A DNA stretch of 64,000 nt from Rostratula benghalensis (taxonomy: Eukaryota; Chordata; Aves; Charadriiformes; Rostratulidae): assembly GCA_013399305.1 (NCBI GenBank), contig VXAI01000046.1, positions 5,317,289-5,381,288 of the forward strand, written 5' to 3'. The notes under the pieces are model-generated. The model was not told the origin of the DNA, searched no databases, and was given only the letters and a program-made list of their open reading frames with translations. Both the position numbers and the translations under genes were made by a program. The stretch's first letter is position 1. Each line of letters opens with the position of its first letter. Shown here piece after piece: positions 12,601-26,800 of this stretch.

Positions 12601-15600
12601 CCTCCTCCTGCACCCCTCCAATGCTTTTGGGATGGAGCAGAGACCCCTCCCCTCTCACAGCCCCATGCCACAGCAGGGTTGTCAATGGCAGGATTTGCAT
12701 CACATCCACAGCTTCGCAGGCTGCAGAGAAAATGAGAGGTGGATATTTTCTTCTGGGACATTTCCAGCATCTCTAGCACAGCAAGCCATGCCCTGGAAAG
12801 AGCTGACCCAGCTGCCCAGTTAGAGCCATGATGGGCCAAGCAAGACGTAAGAGCACAAAAATTCCAATGAATATTCATTTAAAAACTCGCTCAAATATTC
12901 CCAAGGTAAATTTGGCTCCGTATTAATTTTGCCCTGCACGCTAAGCACTTTGTTATTGCAGAGATAAAGCTGCACAGCCAGATAGAACCTGGTTCTCTCT
13001 CACCAGCACAGGAGGATTTAAATACCCCAGGCTGGCCTGGCTCTGAAGCAGTATTCCATTGCCTTGCACCTCTTCCACCGTGGATGTCACCACACGTGGT
13101 GGAAGGACCATCTTCTCCACCAGCAGAGCTGCAGCCAGGAGGAGAGCAGCAGGTCCCACCAGGCTGCGGGAGCCCTTTCAGTTTGCATTTTTCCAGAGGT
13201 ATGGGGAAAAAAAAGCACACTCTGAAAATAGCCACGTAAATACTCTCGCTGGAAATTCGATTCAATTACTTTTGTTGACCTCCGAGGTAACCCTCGCCAA
13301 GGCTTTTGCTGAGTCTCACAAGTCATGAAGAACATGGCAACGTAATTAGCCAGCAGAGACCAGAGCAGTGAATCCCAACAGGAGGCAACACTTCCCCAAA
13401 CAGACCCAGCTGCCCAAGTTCCTCTTTCCATCCCAGCTCCTCCTTCAATCCCAGCAGCTCCAGCTTTCAGGACCCAAGGCCACCGCTCCATGGGGCAGGC
13501 CAGAGCACGTCCCAATTCATTGATGCCCTTCTTGTCCATTCCCATTCCTTCCACCTTGCATTTCTTCCCAGGCTGTAACTGGGAAGATGGCCAGGTGTGT
13601 GGACGTGTTTGTCATCCAGTTCCTCTTTCTGTCCACTCCACAACCCAAGATTCATACGTACATCTACATTCATCATTCCTATGTGCTGCTCTGGCATTAA
13701 TGTCCTCATGAGCATCACTGGAATGCTTGGGAGATAATGATTTTGCATCTTTAATGGCTCCTTCAATATCTGTAACCAGCTCAGTCTTTGCCTGGGTTGA
13801 GTCTCTGTCTTACCAGGAGGTCTCTAATTGCAGGATGATGTGTCTGTTCAGCTGGCTGATCACCAATCACTCTGTCAGCCAGGCCCTCCAAGCAGCACCT
13901 GGGGACCAATCCACTTTGGTGACATCTCAGACAGCTCTGCACAGTCCCAGGGAACAGGAGGGGGACTGCAAGGACCAGGATGCAGCCCCACAGCCAATGC
14001 AGTTCTCTGCAGCTGCATCCCATCGTGGGGGCTCCAGCAGCAAAAAGAGACTGCAAAGAACTGGAGCTGGGCAATTTTGGATGCTATTACCAATATGCCA
14101 GCTGAAAACAAGCAGCCAGGCTTCAGAAGTTTTGAGCCTCTACCTCATCTAAATCAGAGCCCTGGAAATCAACCCCTTCCACACTCAGCATCAGCTTCTG
14201 CCTGGCTATTGGGCCCTTCTTAATCCCCTTAAATCACAGCTCCCCACTTTCCATCTGTAAATTATGAGAGCAATGCCCTACTCCATTGGGGTATCGCTTT
14301 CAAGACACCTCGTGCTGTTTGGGACAGTGCTCAGGTCTCTCTGCCCCGTATCTGAGGGAAGGTGATCACCCCAGCTCTTCCCACATCCCAGTTGCACCAG
14401 TATGAGCGGGCATTGGGAAAAACCACCCCGAGCCAGGAGAGGTGTGGGGAGGCAGCACAGGATGAGCTGCTCCCCCCGGTGAGGATGCCGCAGCTCTTTC
14501 CCCATCCCACTCCACCATGTTCAGTGCCTTGTTCTGCTCCAAGCTCAGAGGGTATTTCAGCCATTTCAGTGCTTCTAATCTCTTTGGGAACATTGCTGAG
14601 AAACACAATTTCGAGCCTCCCAAGATGTGACGTGACTTGTAATTCAAGGCAGAGGTGAGAGCCTACCACCCAAGGGACAGAAAAATAAACAGCTTCCACA
14701 TGCTTCTGCTCCCTCCTGCCTGCCCTTGGCGATGCTCACATTTCCCACCCGGGCACCAACCGCTCAGGCTGGGGTCTCTGGGCAGACCCCACCTTTGGCC
14801 CCAGGTCCCTCCAACTGGGACACAACAGGAGAGCAAAGCAGAGGCTGGGAAAACACTTGGGTGAGGAGGAGTGAGAGATGTGGGACACAGGATCTGCAGG
14901 CAGGAGGTGGTGGCAGCGAGAAGGATGGAGGGAGAGATTGAAAACCGTGCCAGGCCACAGTGACCAACCCCAGCCTGGAATGGCTGCAAGGAAGACCCAA
15001 GGAAGCCAATTTGGAGCAGCTTCTGCTAAGCAAGAGGCTGTGCCATTTAGGCATGCCATCTGCTGTCACCCTGCCCTGCTCCCCCCACCCTCACCAAGAT
15101 CCCCCTCAAAACCAGTCAGGGGGCAGGCACCCCAGAGCAGGGTCCCTTGGCAAGGACCCAGGTGGTCTCAGACCCCACCATACCCCCCCCAAAACCCAGC
15201 CTACCCAGCTGCAGGAAGGTTCAGATCTCCTCACCCCTCCCCACTTCAGCTCCACTTGGGTTAATCCCACTGCAAAAATTGGTTGCCCTTTCAGATCCGT
15301 GCCCTCTGGCTGAGCAGCTTTACAGGAACCCTGATCCCCAAAATGAAGTTGCTTTTTCCCTGCCTGACCCAGCTCCCAGGGCAGGGGCTGCCCACGTCAG
15401 CACCAGGAGATGATGCTCATGCTCAACAGCCTAATTTACCAGCGCTCAGGTGAGCAAGGCTGGAACAAGAGGAGAAATAATGTCAGCAATTAGCCTTGAC
15501 ATTTCCAGGGCCAAAATGAGGGGGAGGCAGAGGAGTGGGAAACAAATCAGAGAAACTAAATCTCAGCACCAGGCAAATCCAATTAAGCATCCCAAATTTC

Positions 15601-16737
15601 ATTCTTTGAAATAAATAAACAACCCCCCCCATCATTGATTATTGATTTTGTTGGAGAACACGACGCTTTTGGCAGATGCACAAATGGGTGCTGGCCCCCC
15701 CAGCTCACGGGGATTTCTTTCATCCCCTCGAGCCCCGCCGTGATGGTCACCCCGGCGCGGAGGGGACGTGGAACCCGTGGGGCAGCGCAGAGGGAGGCGG
15801 CAGCCACATTGGCACACGTGCCTTTGTGCTTCACAAACAGAGGAGGAGATAACAGCCACGCTGCCCTCCTGCAAACTTTTCATTACCACACCAGTGATGC
15901 CCTGTTCCCAGTTTGGATGTTAACTGCAAGATTCGTCTGCATTTATTAACGGAGCAGCACAACGGCGCTCCCCAGCTCTTCGGCTGGGGGATGGCTCCAT
16001 CATCATTTCCTATATGTTAGCTTTAAATCCCCAATAATCCCACACGACTGGAGCCCATTCCAAGTGAGCAGCGAAATCCAATTTAGGATCCTATTCTCTC
16101 CGGCTGTGTAACCAGAGCCTACTTCACCCGGGCACAAAAAAAAAAAAAAAATCCAATTCAGCTGCTTTGCCTCTCAAGAGCTTCTCCTGTGAGACCTGCC
16201 AGATGAGAAAAAAAATAACACCTAAAAAACCAAAACCAACCCCCCAAAAGCCAGATTCAGAGGTCATCCAAGCCAGGTGGTGCCAGGGGAAGCTGGCTAC
16301 CCATCCCTGCCCTGCTCCTGCATCCCCTGCCCCGCTCCCAGGGCTCTTACTGGGTGTTTTCAGCAGGTAGCTCCTCTCTCACACCATGACCCACCTCCAC
16401 TTACCACACATCACATCCCCAGACCCAACTCCATCACAACCCAGACAAGGATGCACCAACACAGCACATGCCAGTTCTTCCAAGGTTTCTAATAGCCGGG
16501 GCCACTAACGACATGTAATTACCTTGCACAGTGCTTGGGCCAGCAGCTGGGTCATCTCCCAGAGGAGTTGCTGTCATTGTGAGCCAGAAGAGCCCTCAGC
16601 TCTGGCTGGTGGAGGGCTCCTAATGCCACAGACTCCCCCCAGCCACACTATCCTGGGTACTATCTTCCAGGGAAATAGATCAGCATCCAGCTCTTCAGCT
16701 TTTTCCGGCTGTTATAAACCAAGTAATATTTTTAAAT
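3631..16737. other. Intergenic sequence, no gene seen
   Basis: About 13 kb of unique sequence with A runs at 5930-5952 and 8071-8090 and small simple repeats (CATCTC near 7568). Several AT-rich blocks (9240-9480, 10780-11000, 12046-12200) look different from the GC-rich background and might be conserved regulatory elements. Open frames here are short, lack domains and overlap on both strands. Confidence 0.55.
10862..10877. promoter_or_regulatory. Palindromic SOX-like site
   Basis: GAACAATCTTTTGTTC is an inverted pair of GAACAA half-sites within an AT-rich, possibly conserved block. SOX-family proteins bind ACAAT/ACAAA, and SoxE dimers use facing half-sites. Function and target are inferred only. 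Confidence 0.3.
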
Positions 16738-16977
16738 GGAAAGAGGGGAGATTTGGGTGAGATATCAGGAAGAAATTCTTTCCTGTGAAGGTGGTGAGGC
16801 ACAGGAACAGGTTGCCCAGAGAATCTGTGGCTAACTCAACCCTGGAGAGGTTCAAAGCCAGGCTGGATGGGGCTTTGAGCAACCTGCTCTAGCAGGAGGT
16901 GTCCCTACCCAGGGCAGGGGGTGGGAAGTCAATGATATTTCAGGTCCCTTCCAACCCAAAGCATTCTATGGTTCTGT
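16738..16977 (+). mobile_element. CR1 LINE 3'-end fragment
   Basis: Contains GATATCAGGAAGAAATTCTT, GGTTGCCCAGAGAATCTGTGG and, at the end, CCCTTCCAACCCAAAGCATTCTATGGTTCTG, the order of the CR1 ORF2 end and 3' UTR. In forward orientation, about 240 bases, degenerate. Confidence 0.88.
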
Positions 16978-17654
16978 TTCACACCAGTTCACTGTCACAT
17001 TGGGTAATGCAGATCCAGCATGTCATAAGCAAGAGCAAGGAGCCTTTCACACCCTCAAAGTCCCCTGGTGAGCCAGCAGCCCCCAGACCTCTCAGGGAAT
17101 GGTAGGTGACTTTCAAATTGTATATCACCAGCTGCAAAGTACTCTGTACTCTGCCTGGGAGTTTTAGAAATAAGAAATAGAAATAAGTAGTCCCCCTGCC
17201 ATACTCCAAGTGGTGCCCCCAAACCCTGACCCACATCTTGGGGTACAGCTGCAGCATCCCCCTGCCCTGAGGCTTTTTGGAAGTTATAGTCCAGAGGATC
17301 CCAGTTTCCAGCCATCCCATACCAGCAACCATCTCCCCAGGTAACACTTCCCCACACTTAATGCCTATTCCCAAGGCAGTTTAGTTCTCCCAGCGCGTCT
17401 TTCCCATTCTTAATTCTCATTAATCCCTATTAACCACACAGCATTCAGAAGTCACTCCAGCACAGACTATTTAGAGAAGATTCTCCTGATTTATCTACTT
17501 ACCCTGTGTGAGTGCCAGCCCTCCTGCCAGAGGATGCTACTGCAGGGATCCCCATGCCCTGGGGCTGGAGCCACACAGGAAAAATCAGGAGCAGGGGGTC
17601 TGTGACACCACCCACAAAACCAGAACTTGGGCAAGACACACTGAGCTTCCAACA

Positions 17655-17925
17655 GAGAATGACAGACTGACAGGGTTTGGAAGGGACCTCTGGAGCCAAA
17701 GCAGGGTCACCTAGAGCAGGTTGGGCAGGAACACATCCAGGAGGGTTTTGAGTATCTCCACAGAGACTCCCTCTCTGGGCAGCCCCTTCCAGGGCTCTGT
17801 CACCCTCACAAGAAAGAAGATTTTCCTCGTGTTGAGATGGAGTTTCCTGTGTTCCAGTTTGCACCCGTTATCCTGTCGCTGGGCAGTGCTGGAAAGAGTC
17901 TGGCCCCATCTCTTAACCCCCGCCC
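17655..17925 (-). mobile_element. CR1 LINE 3'-end fragment
   Basis: Starts GAATGACAGACTGACAGGG, followed by TTTGGAAGGGACCTCTGGAG and CAGCCCCTTCCAGGGCTCTG: the reverse complement of a CR1 3' end. The diagnostic GGAAGGGACCT and the AAGAAAGAAGATTTTCCTCG stretch support CR1. About 270 bases. Confidence 0.85.
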
Positions 17926-20900
17926 TTTAGTCCTGATTCTGGGGGTTACCAGGGCCTGAGGTGCCTCATTCTCAGTGGTGACAGCTACAGGAACATGGTT
18001 GTGAAACCACCTATGTGTGTGTCCATCTCGCTCCTCCGATACTGCCCAGCCTTTTAACTATGGTCCCCATGGGGCCACGCTGCAAGGACACAGAGATGGC
18101 CAGGAAGGGCTGTGAGGAGAGGCTGGGAGTTAAACTCATCACACCAGAAATAACAAAGTGGATTCAGTCATTTGGGCTTGCTGCCTTTTTTTTTTTTTTT
18201 GTACTGCAAACTCACATTTCCCAGGCAAAAAGTCTTTTGAACCAACTCTCTCTCATTTAGTCTGCTTACAAATCATGGAAATTGGACATTCCTGAGCATT
18301 TCTGGACTTCTGCTTTCAAACTGGAGAGATTTATCCAGTCTGACCTTCCCCACAAGCACTTTCCATTTGACAAAGGAGCAGTCTCCAACAACAACAACAA
18401 GTGATCCAAGGCTACTCTGAAAATCCATCCTCATCCTCACAGCTGAGAGCCATCCCACTCCCTCCTCCTTTCAACTCGCAGCCAGCTCATCCTTCCCTCC
18501 TCCTACCTTACTCTTCCTCCTCTGACTTGTGTTCTTCCTCTGTGGTTAATCCCCTGAGAGTCTGAGCTGGATGGGGACCATCCACATCCAGCAGAAATCC
18601 TGATTTCTTGGACCTCTCCCCACACCCATCCAGACAACCTTGCCTCAGGCAGGAAAGTCTTCTGGGACTCTTTTAGCGAGCTAGAAAATAAAAATAACGA
18701 TTATTTGTGCAAGAATTAAGTTTGATGTTTCTCCCTAACAGTACGTGAGTTAAGCAAAGTCAGGGCAATTTTCATTTGTTTAGAGACACAGGGTGGGAAA
18801 AGGGACCCCATCATTGCACGTGTTCCAACATGGGGGGAGCAGATACATTCCCAGAACAGGGGCTGGGGAGTGGGGATAGAAAGAGGATCATAGGCAGGGA
18901 GATGGGCTCATGGGTGTTGGGTCAGCTGGAGAGGACAAGTAGGAATGGAAAGGTATGAGGAACATCAGCTGGAGAAGACAGAAGAGGTGATGGAAAGGCT
19001 GAAGTCAGCCCACACCTCAGGGACAGGGGCTCTTCTTCCCTTATCCAGAACATATTTTTTTCCTGAACCCCTCATTTCCTTCTCCAACCAACCTCTTTCC
19101 TGGTTTTGGTCTTTTTAAGATATATTGTCCCTTTTCTATCATGTCTATTTCCCTCTCTCCATCAGGCCCAAGGTGCCCACATGGATATCCAAGCACACCC
19201 AGCAAGGGGTTTCACCCAGCATCAGCACCAATGCATGGAGTGAAAACATAACAGCAGTTGCTTGGTTTCATTGGGTTTGGGGGTGTTTTTTTTTCCCCTT
19301 TTTATCAGAGAAACAGCTCTATTTGTGCCATGTCAGCAGCTGACAGTTTTCCCAGGGCTCAGCAGCACTGCTGGTGGGCAGCAGGATCCCAGCAGGAGGC
19401 AATCCTGACCCCAGGACACCCAACTGCCGTTCTCCCTGACACTTTTCACATTGTTCTTATTATCCCCACCTCTGTAACCCCCCTTTGCCTGCTGAACTGC
19501 CTCTCTCCAGCACATTACACCGTTCTCTTCCCACCAGGAGTCTGCATTTATTATGGCTGGGGGTTTTTTCCCCTCCACCCAGTAAGGAGCTAAGAGGGAA
19601 CCTTCCTAAATCATTGCAGCCCAGAGAACAGCACTTCCACGTTTCTTGAGCATCACCTGCACCAGCACCACTGGTGAACCTCCCACATGATCCAGTCCCC
19701 ACCAGCATCTCCTCACCCACAGCACATCCTTGCTTTCCCCAGTATTTGAGGCTTGAAGAGGCTCTAGATGACTCGGGAGTATTTTTCATGGTTAAATAGA
19801 CCCTTTCACCTCCTTGTCGCTGGCTCAGTTCCAGCCCTGGGTCAATAGAGACAGAAAGTCATTGGCAGCTGATGAATGCCTGCTAGAGAATAAGGCATTG
19901 GTCTCAGTCTAGTTATGGGGAGACTGATGTCCACAGAGCAAACCACTCCTGTCACAACCACTGCTAACCAGCAGCTTCCACCAAGGGGAGAAGGTTTCCT
20001 TGCCATTAAAAAAAAAAACCAAATGTCCACAGGTGCAAGCATTTCTATGAGCATCTTCTCCACTGCCTTGTGCCTTCAACAGGACAAAGCCAGCAGCTGG
20101 TTTCCTTTGACTCAGTGCTGGAGTCTCACCAGCACAAGATGAGCAGGACCTTCCACATCACCAGTTTCTGCTGGTTATCAACCCCAGTTGAGGAAAGGGT
20201 GTTCAGAAAAGCCACATTTGGTATGGGGAGAAAAAGATCACCTCCAGGACCATATCCATGGTTCTTCTCACAGATGAATAATGTCTAAACCCACTGAAAC
20301 GTGGCCTTGGTACAAGATCAGAAATGTTCAGGCTTCAAGATTTGCAGCAACATTGCCAGCCCTCACATTTAGATGTTTAAGAAGCCAAACAGTGAGCGTG
20401 TGCTGAGCTTCACAGTTGGCAGTCATCCTTCATTTCTGCAGTCTAGAAACTGGTGCACATCTTTGTAGACCAATAATGCTCACAGAAACTCCAACATCCC
20501 GCCTTCCAGAAGGAAAAGCTTGTGGTCTGTGCAGAAACCAGCCTGTGACCATCTCCCTCTTGTGTTAGCTGAGAGCATACACCAGACACCCACCCCCCCC
20601 CCCCACCCCAGATGCTGATGAAGAGGCAGCTGCTGCCCTGAAAGTCCCCCCCTTCCATGGGGCAACTGATATTGGGGTCTCCTCACAGCAGGACTTGGGT
20701 CCTTCTAGCACTGGTCCACACACCCCATGTGTCCTCTGTGGGCACTGCACTGGAGAGGAGGTGGTAACAGAGAGAAGCCAGCAGTTGATGGGTAAAGTCA
20801 GGGTGGTGGTACAGAGGGGGGGAAAAAAGGATGGAAACACAAACATGCTCTCGAGGAGCCACCAGAGCAGGCCTGGGTCCACAGAGCCCAAAGAGGAGAT

Positions 20901-23408
20901 GGCCCTGCTCTGTCACACAACCCGGGGTAGGGGGGGGAAGGACAGATCCTGCCAGAAATAGGGCCCTCGTTACTATGGTGATTAACATTGCCTTGCAAAT
21001 GTGATCGTGTGCTACAAGATGGCTGTGACAGCAGTGGGCAAGCAGACAGGAGAGACAATACCAATGGTCCCAGCTGCTCTGAGCCACCCTGGTGGGGATG
21101 GCGTGGAGAAGACCTCCGGCAGCATCCTTCCTCCAGCCCCCAGAGCAACACAGCTCAGAGGCTCCAGCCCATGGGCAGGTTTAATTGGATGTATCTCCCT
21201 TTACATTTCCTTTTCCCAGCAAATAAAACCAGAGTAAGATAAAAATATATGATGCTTAAAGGGGACGCTGCCAAGGAGTTTTTATCGGTTTTAATTTGCG
21301 TTTTACTCTGCATTTGTTTGCAGTGCTGTCTCTCTGCAGCTGCAAAATAATATTCCCCCCCACCCCACCCCTTCATGAATTTTGTCATGTTTCCAGCTGG
21401 CAGCTCTTGATTGAGGCCCTTTAGCCCATCACTGTCCCCCAGGAAAAGCACCAGGTCTGGCTCAGCAGCTCCTGTGCAGGTAATCCCCGCAAATTGCAGG
21501 AGGGTGATGTGGTTTGTCCCACCCTTGTGATTGTTATGGCAAGGCTGAAAGCTTAATTTATACCCCAGCTCCTGGAATTAACAGCTGGAATGAGAGTATT
21601 AGCTTTGGTTTAAGCGCTGGGGATTTGTAGCCCCAATCCTTGAGAGATGCCAGGTACTCTGCCCCATAAATTTTGACAGAATTTATTGCTCTCAGCCCTA
21701 TCAGAACCCAAAGGTGGGAGCCCCAGGCACTGGTTTCCTGCTGAGTTTTTCTTAAGACAAACCAATGCCAAGCTAGAAATAGTCTGGGAATCTCTGCAAC
21801 CTTTACCCACACCACCAGGACAAGCCCAATTTCTCTCCTTTCTGCCTAGCCCCTGCTAATTTCCCCAGACACTGTGATAGATGACAGTGCCAGCAAAGGG
21901 ACAACTTTCTCCTCTGCTCCAAGAAAGATGGGTCACACCACGGGGAGAGAAATCCCCTGGTGAAGCCTGACAGGGAAGGAAACCACAGCACCAGGAGCTG
22001 GGGTTATGGTGTCATTGCATCTTCCTCTGCTCGTTCATTCCCACCCACCCCATTAAAGCTTTGGGGGCTTCAGGGTTTGTGTGAAGGAAGGAAAATAAAA
22101 GGGGGTGCAAGGAATTGGGTCCCTGTTCAGGTGCTATTTCCACCACAAGCCCCATAAGCCTGGCTGGGGATGGGGAGATGGAGCATCAGCATCTTCCCCT
22201 GCCAGGTCACTGTACCCAGAGAAACCACCATCTTTACAGGTGGAGGTGGATGGAAAGGGGCAGCTCCTGGTGCCTTTTGCATCACAAGCTCAGTGAACAT
22301 CAAGGTGAAGAAGAAGCTGGGGCTTTCCAGGGTCAAGGCACAAAAGGCTCCAAGCTGCTGCTGTTCCAGTGTGTGCTCCTGGCAGCCTATAAATAGGTGT
22401 TTAGGAGAGAAGGTCACTGCAGGTAGACACCTACCTGGTTTGTTTTGGTGAAGCCACAGGCAGGCAACAAGGGTCCAAGCAGCTGACAGGCTGTTGATAG
22501 CAAAAATAAGGATCTAGATGGAAACAGAAGGTGCACATCTCTCCTTTTTAACTGGTCTCCCCTGTGGGAAGCTGCCATCACTGCCTGCACGGTGGAAGAG
22601 CCACAAGGGCACCTGCATTCACAGCAGAGACAAGAGAGACCCCGAGGGCTCTGGAGCTGCTTGTCACCCACCCCTGGGAATCACAGGACAACTCACCCCT
22701 CACCAGGATGCTGTCCTGGCTGGGACAAACTGCCAGGACCTTGCCTTTCCTCACCAGTCCACCCGCCCCCTTCCCCCTATGGCTCAGCAAATGTGCTCCT
22801 CCCACCTTCCCCACCCACATCTCACCTCCAGCCACCACCATTAGCCAGAAACCACTAGAAGACCAGCCCAGGCAGACTCTCAGCACATGGGGACACGATT
22901 TCCTTTCTAACTGAAACAGGGATGGGCTAGAGCTCAGGCGGCAGCCCCCCTGCTTGCCAAAGAGTTGGGGAGCAGATGCACCAGGAGCCTTGGGCTTACA
23001 AGGAGCCTCTCTGGAGCAGGCTGGATCTGCCAGGGTTGTTCCAATTTCCCCTCCCCATCTCCTGGAGGGGTAGAGTGAAGTTGGTGCAGGGCGGTAACCA
23101 GAGCGATGGGGGGAGGGAGGGAGCAGTGGGGGGTGGCCAAGCCTTACATTCACACTGACTTGGAGGGAAGACCCCTCCCAAATCAAAGCGGGTGGAAAGG
23201 GGCAGGAAGGCGAGATCAGGGGTAGGGTATGAGACCCCAAGCTTCCCACCTCTGCTTATTAGCCCCAGGAAGGACAACATCCCGAGCTGGCAGCAGACCC
23301 CTACGTGCCCCTTGCCCATCCCAAAGCCCTCCCCCCCGGAGCAAGTGACTCCTCAGACCGGCGAAGGGTGAGCACCCCTGGCTCTGTTGTGGGGGCTGGC
23401 ATCCGACA

Positions 23409-23495
23409 NNNNNNNNNNNNNNNNNNNNNNNNNNNNNNNNNNNNNNNNNNNNNNNNNNNNNNNNNNNNNNNNNNNNNNNNNNNNNNNNNNNNNNN
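23409..23495. other. Assembly gap, 87 N
   Basis: Run of N flanked by GC-rich, CpG-containing sequence. Any protein read through it is meaningless. Confidence 1.
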
Positions 23496-23760
23496 TCACC
23501 CGCCCGTCCCCCCCGTCCATGGCCGGCGAGCCGCAGTGCGCTGGTGCCATCTCCTGGGCTGCCGCCACCGGCAGCGGGTCCCCGAGCCCTGCAGAGCGGA
23601 GCAAACAAGGACCAGGAGGGCACGAAGACACGCTCTGCATGGTACCCAGCCGAGGCGGGTTGCTCCAGCCTTCCTCCCACTCCGGCACTGCCAACGTCTT
23701 CCTCACCTCCCACCCTGAAGCTCAGCCTGCTCCCAGTGCCAGCCGGGCAGTGCCCTCCCA

Positions 23761-23810
23761 GCCCAAACTACCCCAGCCCAAACTACCCCAGCCCAAACTA
23801 CCCCAGCCCA
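23761..23810. repeat. 15-bp tandem repeat, 3.3 copies
   Basis: GCCCAAACTACCCCA is repeated without change three times, then GCCCA. A simple minisatellite. Confidence 0.95.
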
Positions 23811-26800
23811 CGGCCTTGGGCTGGTTTTAGTGGGCACTAGGTCTAGCTGGTGCTTGGTGAGAAAGAGCATTCTTTCAAGCAGGCAATGCCACCCAGTCAC
23901 AGCCCCGTTAGATCCCGAGACCTTACTGGCCACCCAAAGTCAGCCCACGTAGCCAACACAGCTCACCACGGCTCCCTGGGATGCTCCAAGGGTTTTCCAG
24001 CCCTACCAGTGCCCGCAGAGGGTTCCCCACTCACACAGCAGAGAGCTTGCTCCTTGAAAAATACCATGGGTCAATATTTAACTAGTGTTAAAAGCCGGTT
24101 CCTCTATCTGACAGGCATTGGAGAAGCCAGTGAGCCTGCTGCCTCCAAATCACAGCTCAGTTCCTCTTCCAAAAACACCCTAATCCAGGCTAAATATAAA
24201 TGGGCTGTATTGATTTCCTTTTTTAAGTTAACACCAGGGAGTGATGTGTTCAGTGCTCAAGGAAGAGCAAAGGGGATTAAGTCACAGGGAAGTATAGTCA
24301 CAGCACTCTGGACACCCCAGGGGGTGGCAAATAAAACCCATCTCACAGCAAACCCCTTCTACAAAGCCTGGGGAAAGCAAAAGGAGAGCCATGAGTCTTG
24401 TCCCCAGCAGAGACATCCCCCCAGCACGGTCAGGGTCACCCCAGCAGGTTGCTTTTTGCAGACTTAAAACAAAAACAACACACCCAAAACTTTCCCCTGG
24501 AGGTGGTTGGGGGGGACATACCCAGGTAGGAACACCCCAAAGTAGCCAGCACTAAGTCAACAGAGAGGAGATGCTTGCTCACCGTGCTGCAGATGCATCT
24601 TGACCCCCATCCTGGTCCTCTCAGAGGGCAAATCACTGCAGCAGAGGGGGAGCAGAGAGCCAGGTGGAGGGTGCAGCCCCCCCAGCCTGGTATCACTGGG
24701 GCAGGCTGCTCTACCAGGGCTGGGGTCAGCAAGCAGGGGGCTATCCCAGGTGGCTCAAAACAGGCAGGACCAGCACTAGCTCAGGACCAGAGCACACCTC
24801 ACACGAAGAGGAGCAGGGGCTGAAGGCACCTGAGCTTAAATACAGCCCAGTGCAGGGGGGTGGAGCATGGGGTCAGAACTCAGGTGGGGCTTGTTAGGCC
24901 AATTATCACCGAGGGCTCCAAAACGCTGTGAAGAGCTGTTTATCTCCTCAAATTAAATGCATCACAAGTCTCTGCCAGACAAAGACTGTTTTGTTGGTGG
25001 CTGCAAAGAGAGAAGAGAAAGTCTTGAGAGGGTGTGGGGCTGCGCTTCTCCTGCCTAATGCAGCAGGCAGCAACCCCAGCATCTTCAACACCCTGCAGCA
25101 CCCTCTTCCTCCTCCAGCTTGTTCCCTCACCCCGAGACAGGGCGTGCTGGACATATGTAACAAACCCCAAGACATCCCTCTCTGCATCATCCCCTGGGTG
25201 AGCCCAGCCACAGGGATGTTGCACATCTGGCCAGCTCTTTTGAACCACAGTCACAAGGTTTGCATCGCTTCCTCCTTCAGCAAATAGAGACACATCCTCC
25301 ACGAGGTGTCCACGCTCTGCACAGCACGTACGTGTCGAGGCAGGAGAGGTTCCAGCCTGCCTGAAACAGCACCCAGCTGATGTCCCAGCTCCTAGGGGTA
25401 ATGGGCACATGGCCAAGATGGGGGACCTGCCACCCCAGGCCAGATCCGCCCGCCACCTCCAGCCAGAGCATTGCTTTGGCCAGGTTGGATTCAAAGGCTT
25501 TGCTTTGTTTCCTATTAAAAATCCCTCCAGCGCTCGGGAAGGCAGATGCTGAGAAGCTAAATCCCAGCAGCATTCGTGAATGCGTTCCCTCCTGCCAGCA
25601 CCGGATGGGATATTCCTTCCAGACGCTCGGGGCGCGCTCCAAGCACGCTTGCTGCTCTCCTCCCTCGCCTCGGACAGGCTCCCTTCCCCAGCTGCAGCCC
25701 CTCACAGCCATCAGGAACCCCCATCTTTGCTCTGTGGGCGGCCAACCCCCTCCTCTGCCGGCGGTGGGTGGTAAGGTGGGACCCTGGAGCTGGTGTGAAA
25801 GCCCAGCCAGGGCGTGGGACTTTTCCAGGGGCAAAAGCCAAGCACAGAAGCTGAGCTGAGTGCGTGGGATGTCCCTTCCCTGCAGGTGGACGTCAGCTTG
25901 ACCCTGCTCTGAGTCGCTGGAGCCTTGGACACAGCAGGCAGTGGTGTTGGGAGGGCTCTCCCGAGATTTAGCTGGTTCTGGGTTATTCCCAGGGAAGCTG
26001 CAGGGCACAGGAGGCAGCGAAAGGCAGCCCATGAAATAGATGGCACGGGCAGCTTTGCCCACACCGAGCAAACAAGGATAATTGCTCTCCAGGGAAAGGT
26101 GTCCCAGCTTGGCCAACCCACCCTGGGCTCAGATGCAGGGGGAGAAAGTGGAGCTCCCACAAGAGATGGGCTGGCCAAGGGGTGCCCATGCCAGCAAGGT
26201 GCCCTGAATGGCATGGCAGGGCTGTGGGTTGGGGGCTGCAGTCGTGGAGCCCCCCAGCAGCCCTCTACATTTCCCTCCTCACCAACTACCCTGGAAACAC
26301 ATCCCAAATAAAAGCTGGGCTTGGATAAATAAATGTGTCCGGAGGCTGACAGGCCAGCCAGCACCGAGAGGAGGAGGGGAGCAGCCTGGAGGGATGGAGA
26401 TGGCCTCAAACACCAGCCCCTGGGCTGCAGGGAAAGGGAAAAAATTAACTTCTCTTCTTTTCCTCCCCAGCCCCCAGCAGGTTCCCGGAACCCACAGCCC
26501 CCAGTTCCCCACGGCAGGCGATCACCGCTGAAAACAGAGACAGGGACACCCAGGCAGTTGGGGCTGCCTTTTTTTGAAGGGGAGGTTTTTAAAAGTGAGG
26601 GTCTGTCCCATCCCTGTCCCCCCCCCAGCACTGGAGCGGGTTTGGGTGCAGAGCCAGCCCTGCCCAAGCGCCCGGAGAGCGAAGGCACCGCTCCACACCG
26701 GCTCTGCCCCTCTGTCGCTCCGCCAGATGTTGGCTCAGAAAGGGAAAAACAAATCCCCGGCTGCCGCCAGAGCCTGGCTGAGGGACAACAAATGTGCTGG

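Noticed and set aside
23850..24467. 205-codon plus-strand open frame
   Set aside because: No recognisable domain, no promoter or polyadenylation context, composition like the surrounding noncoding DNA.
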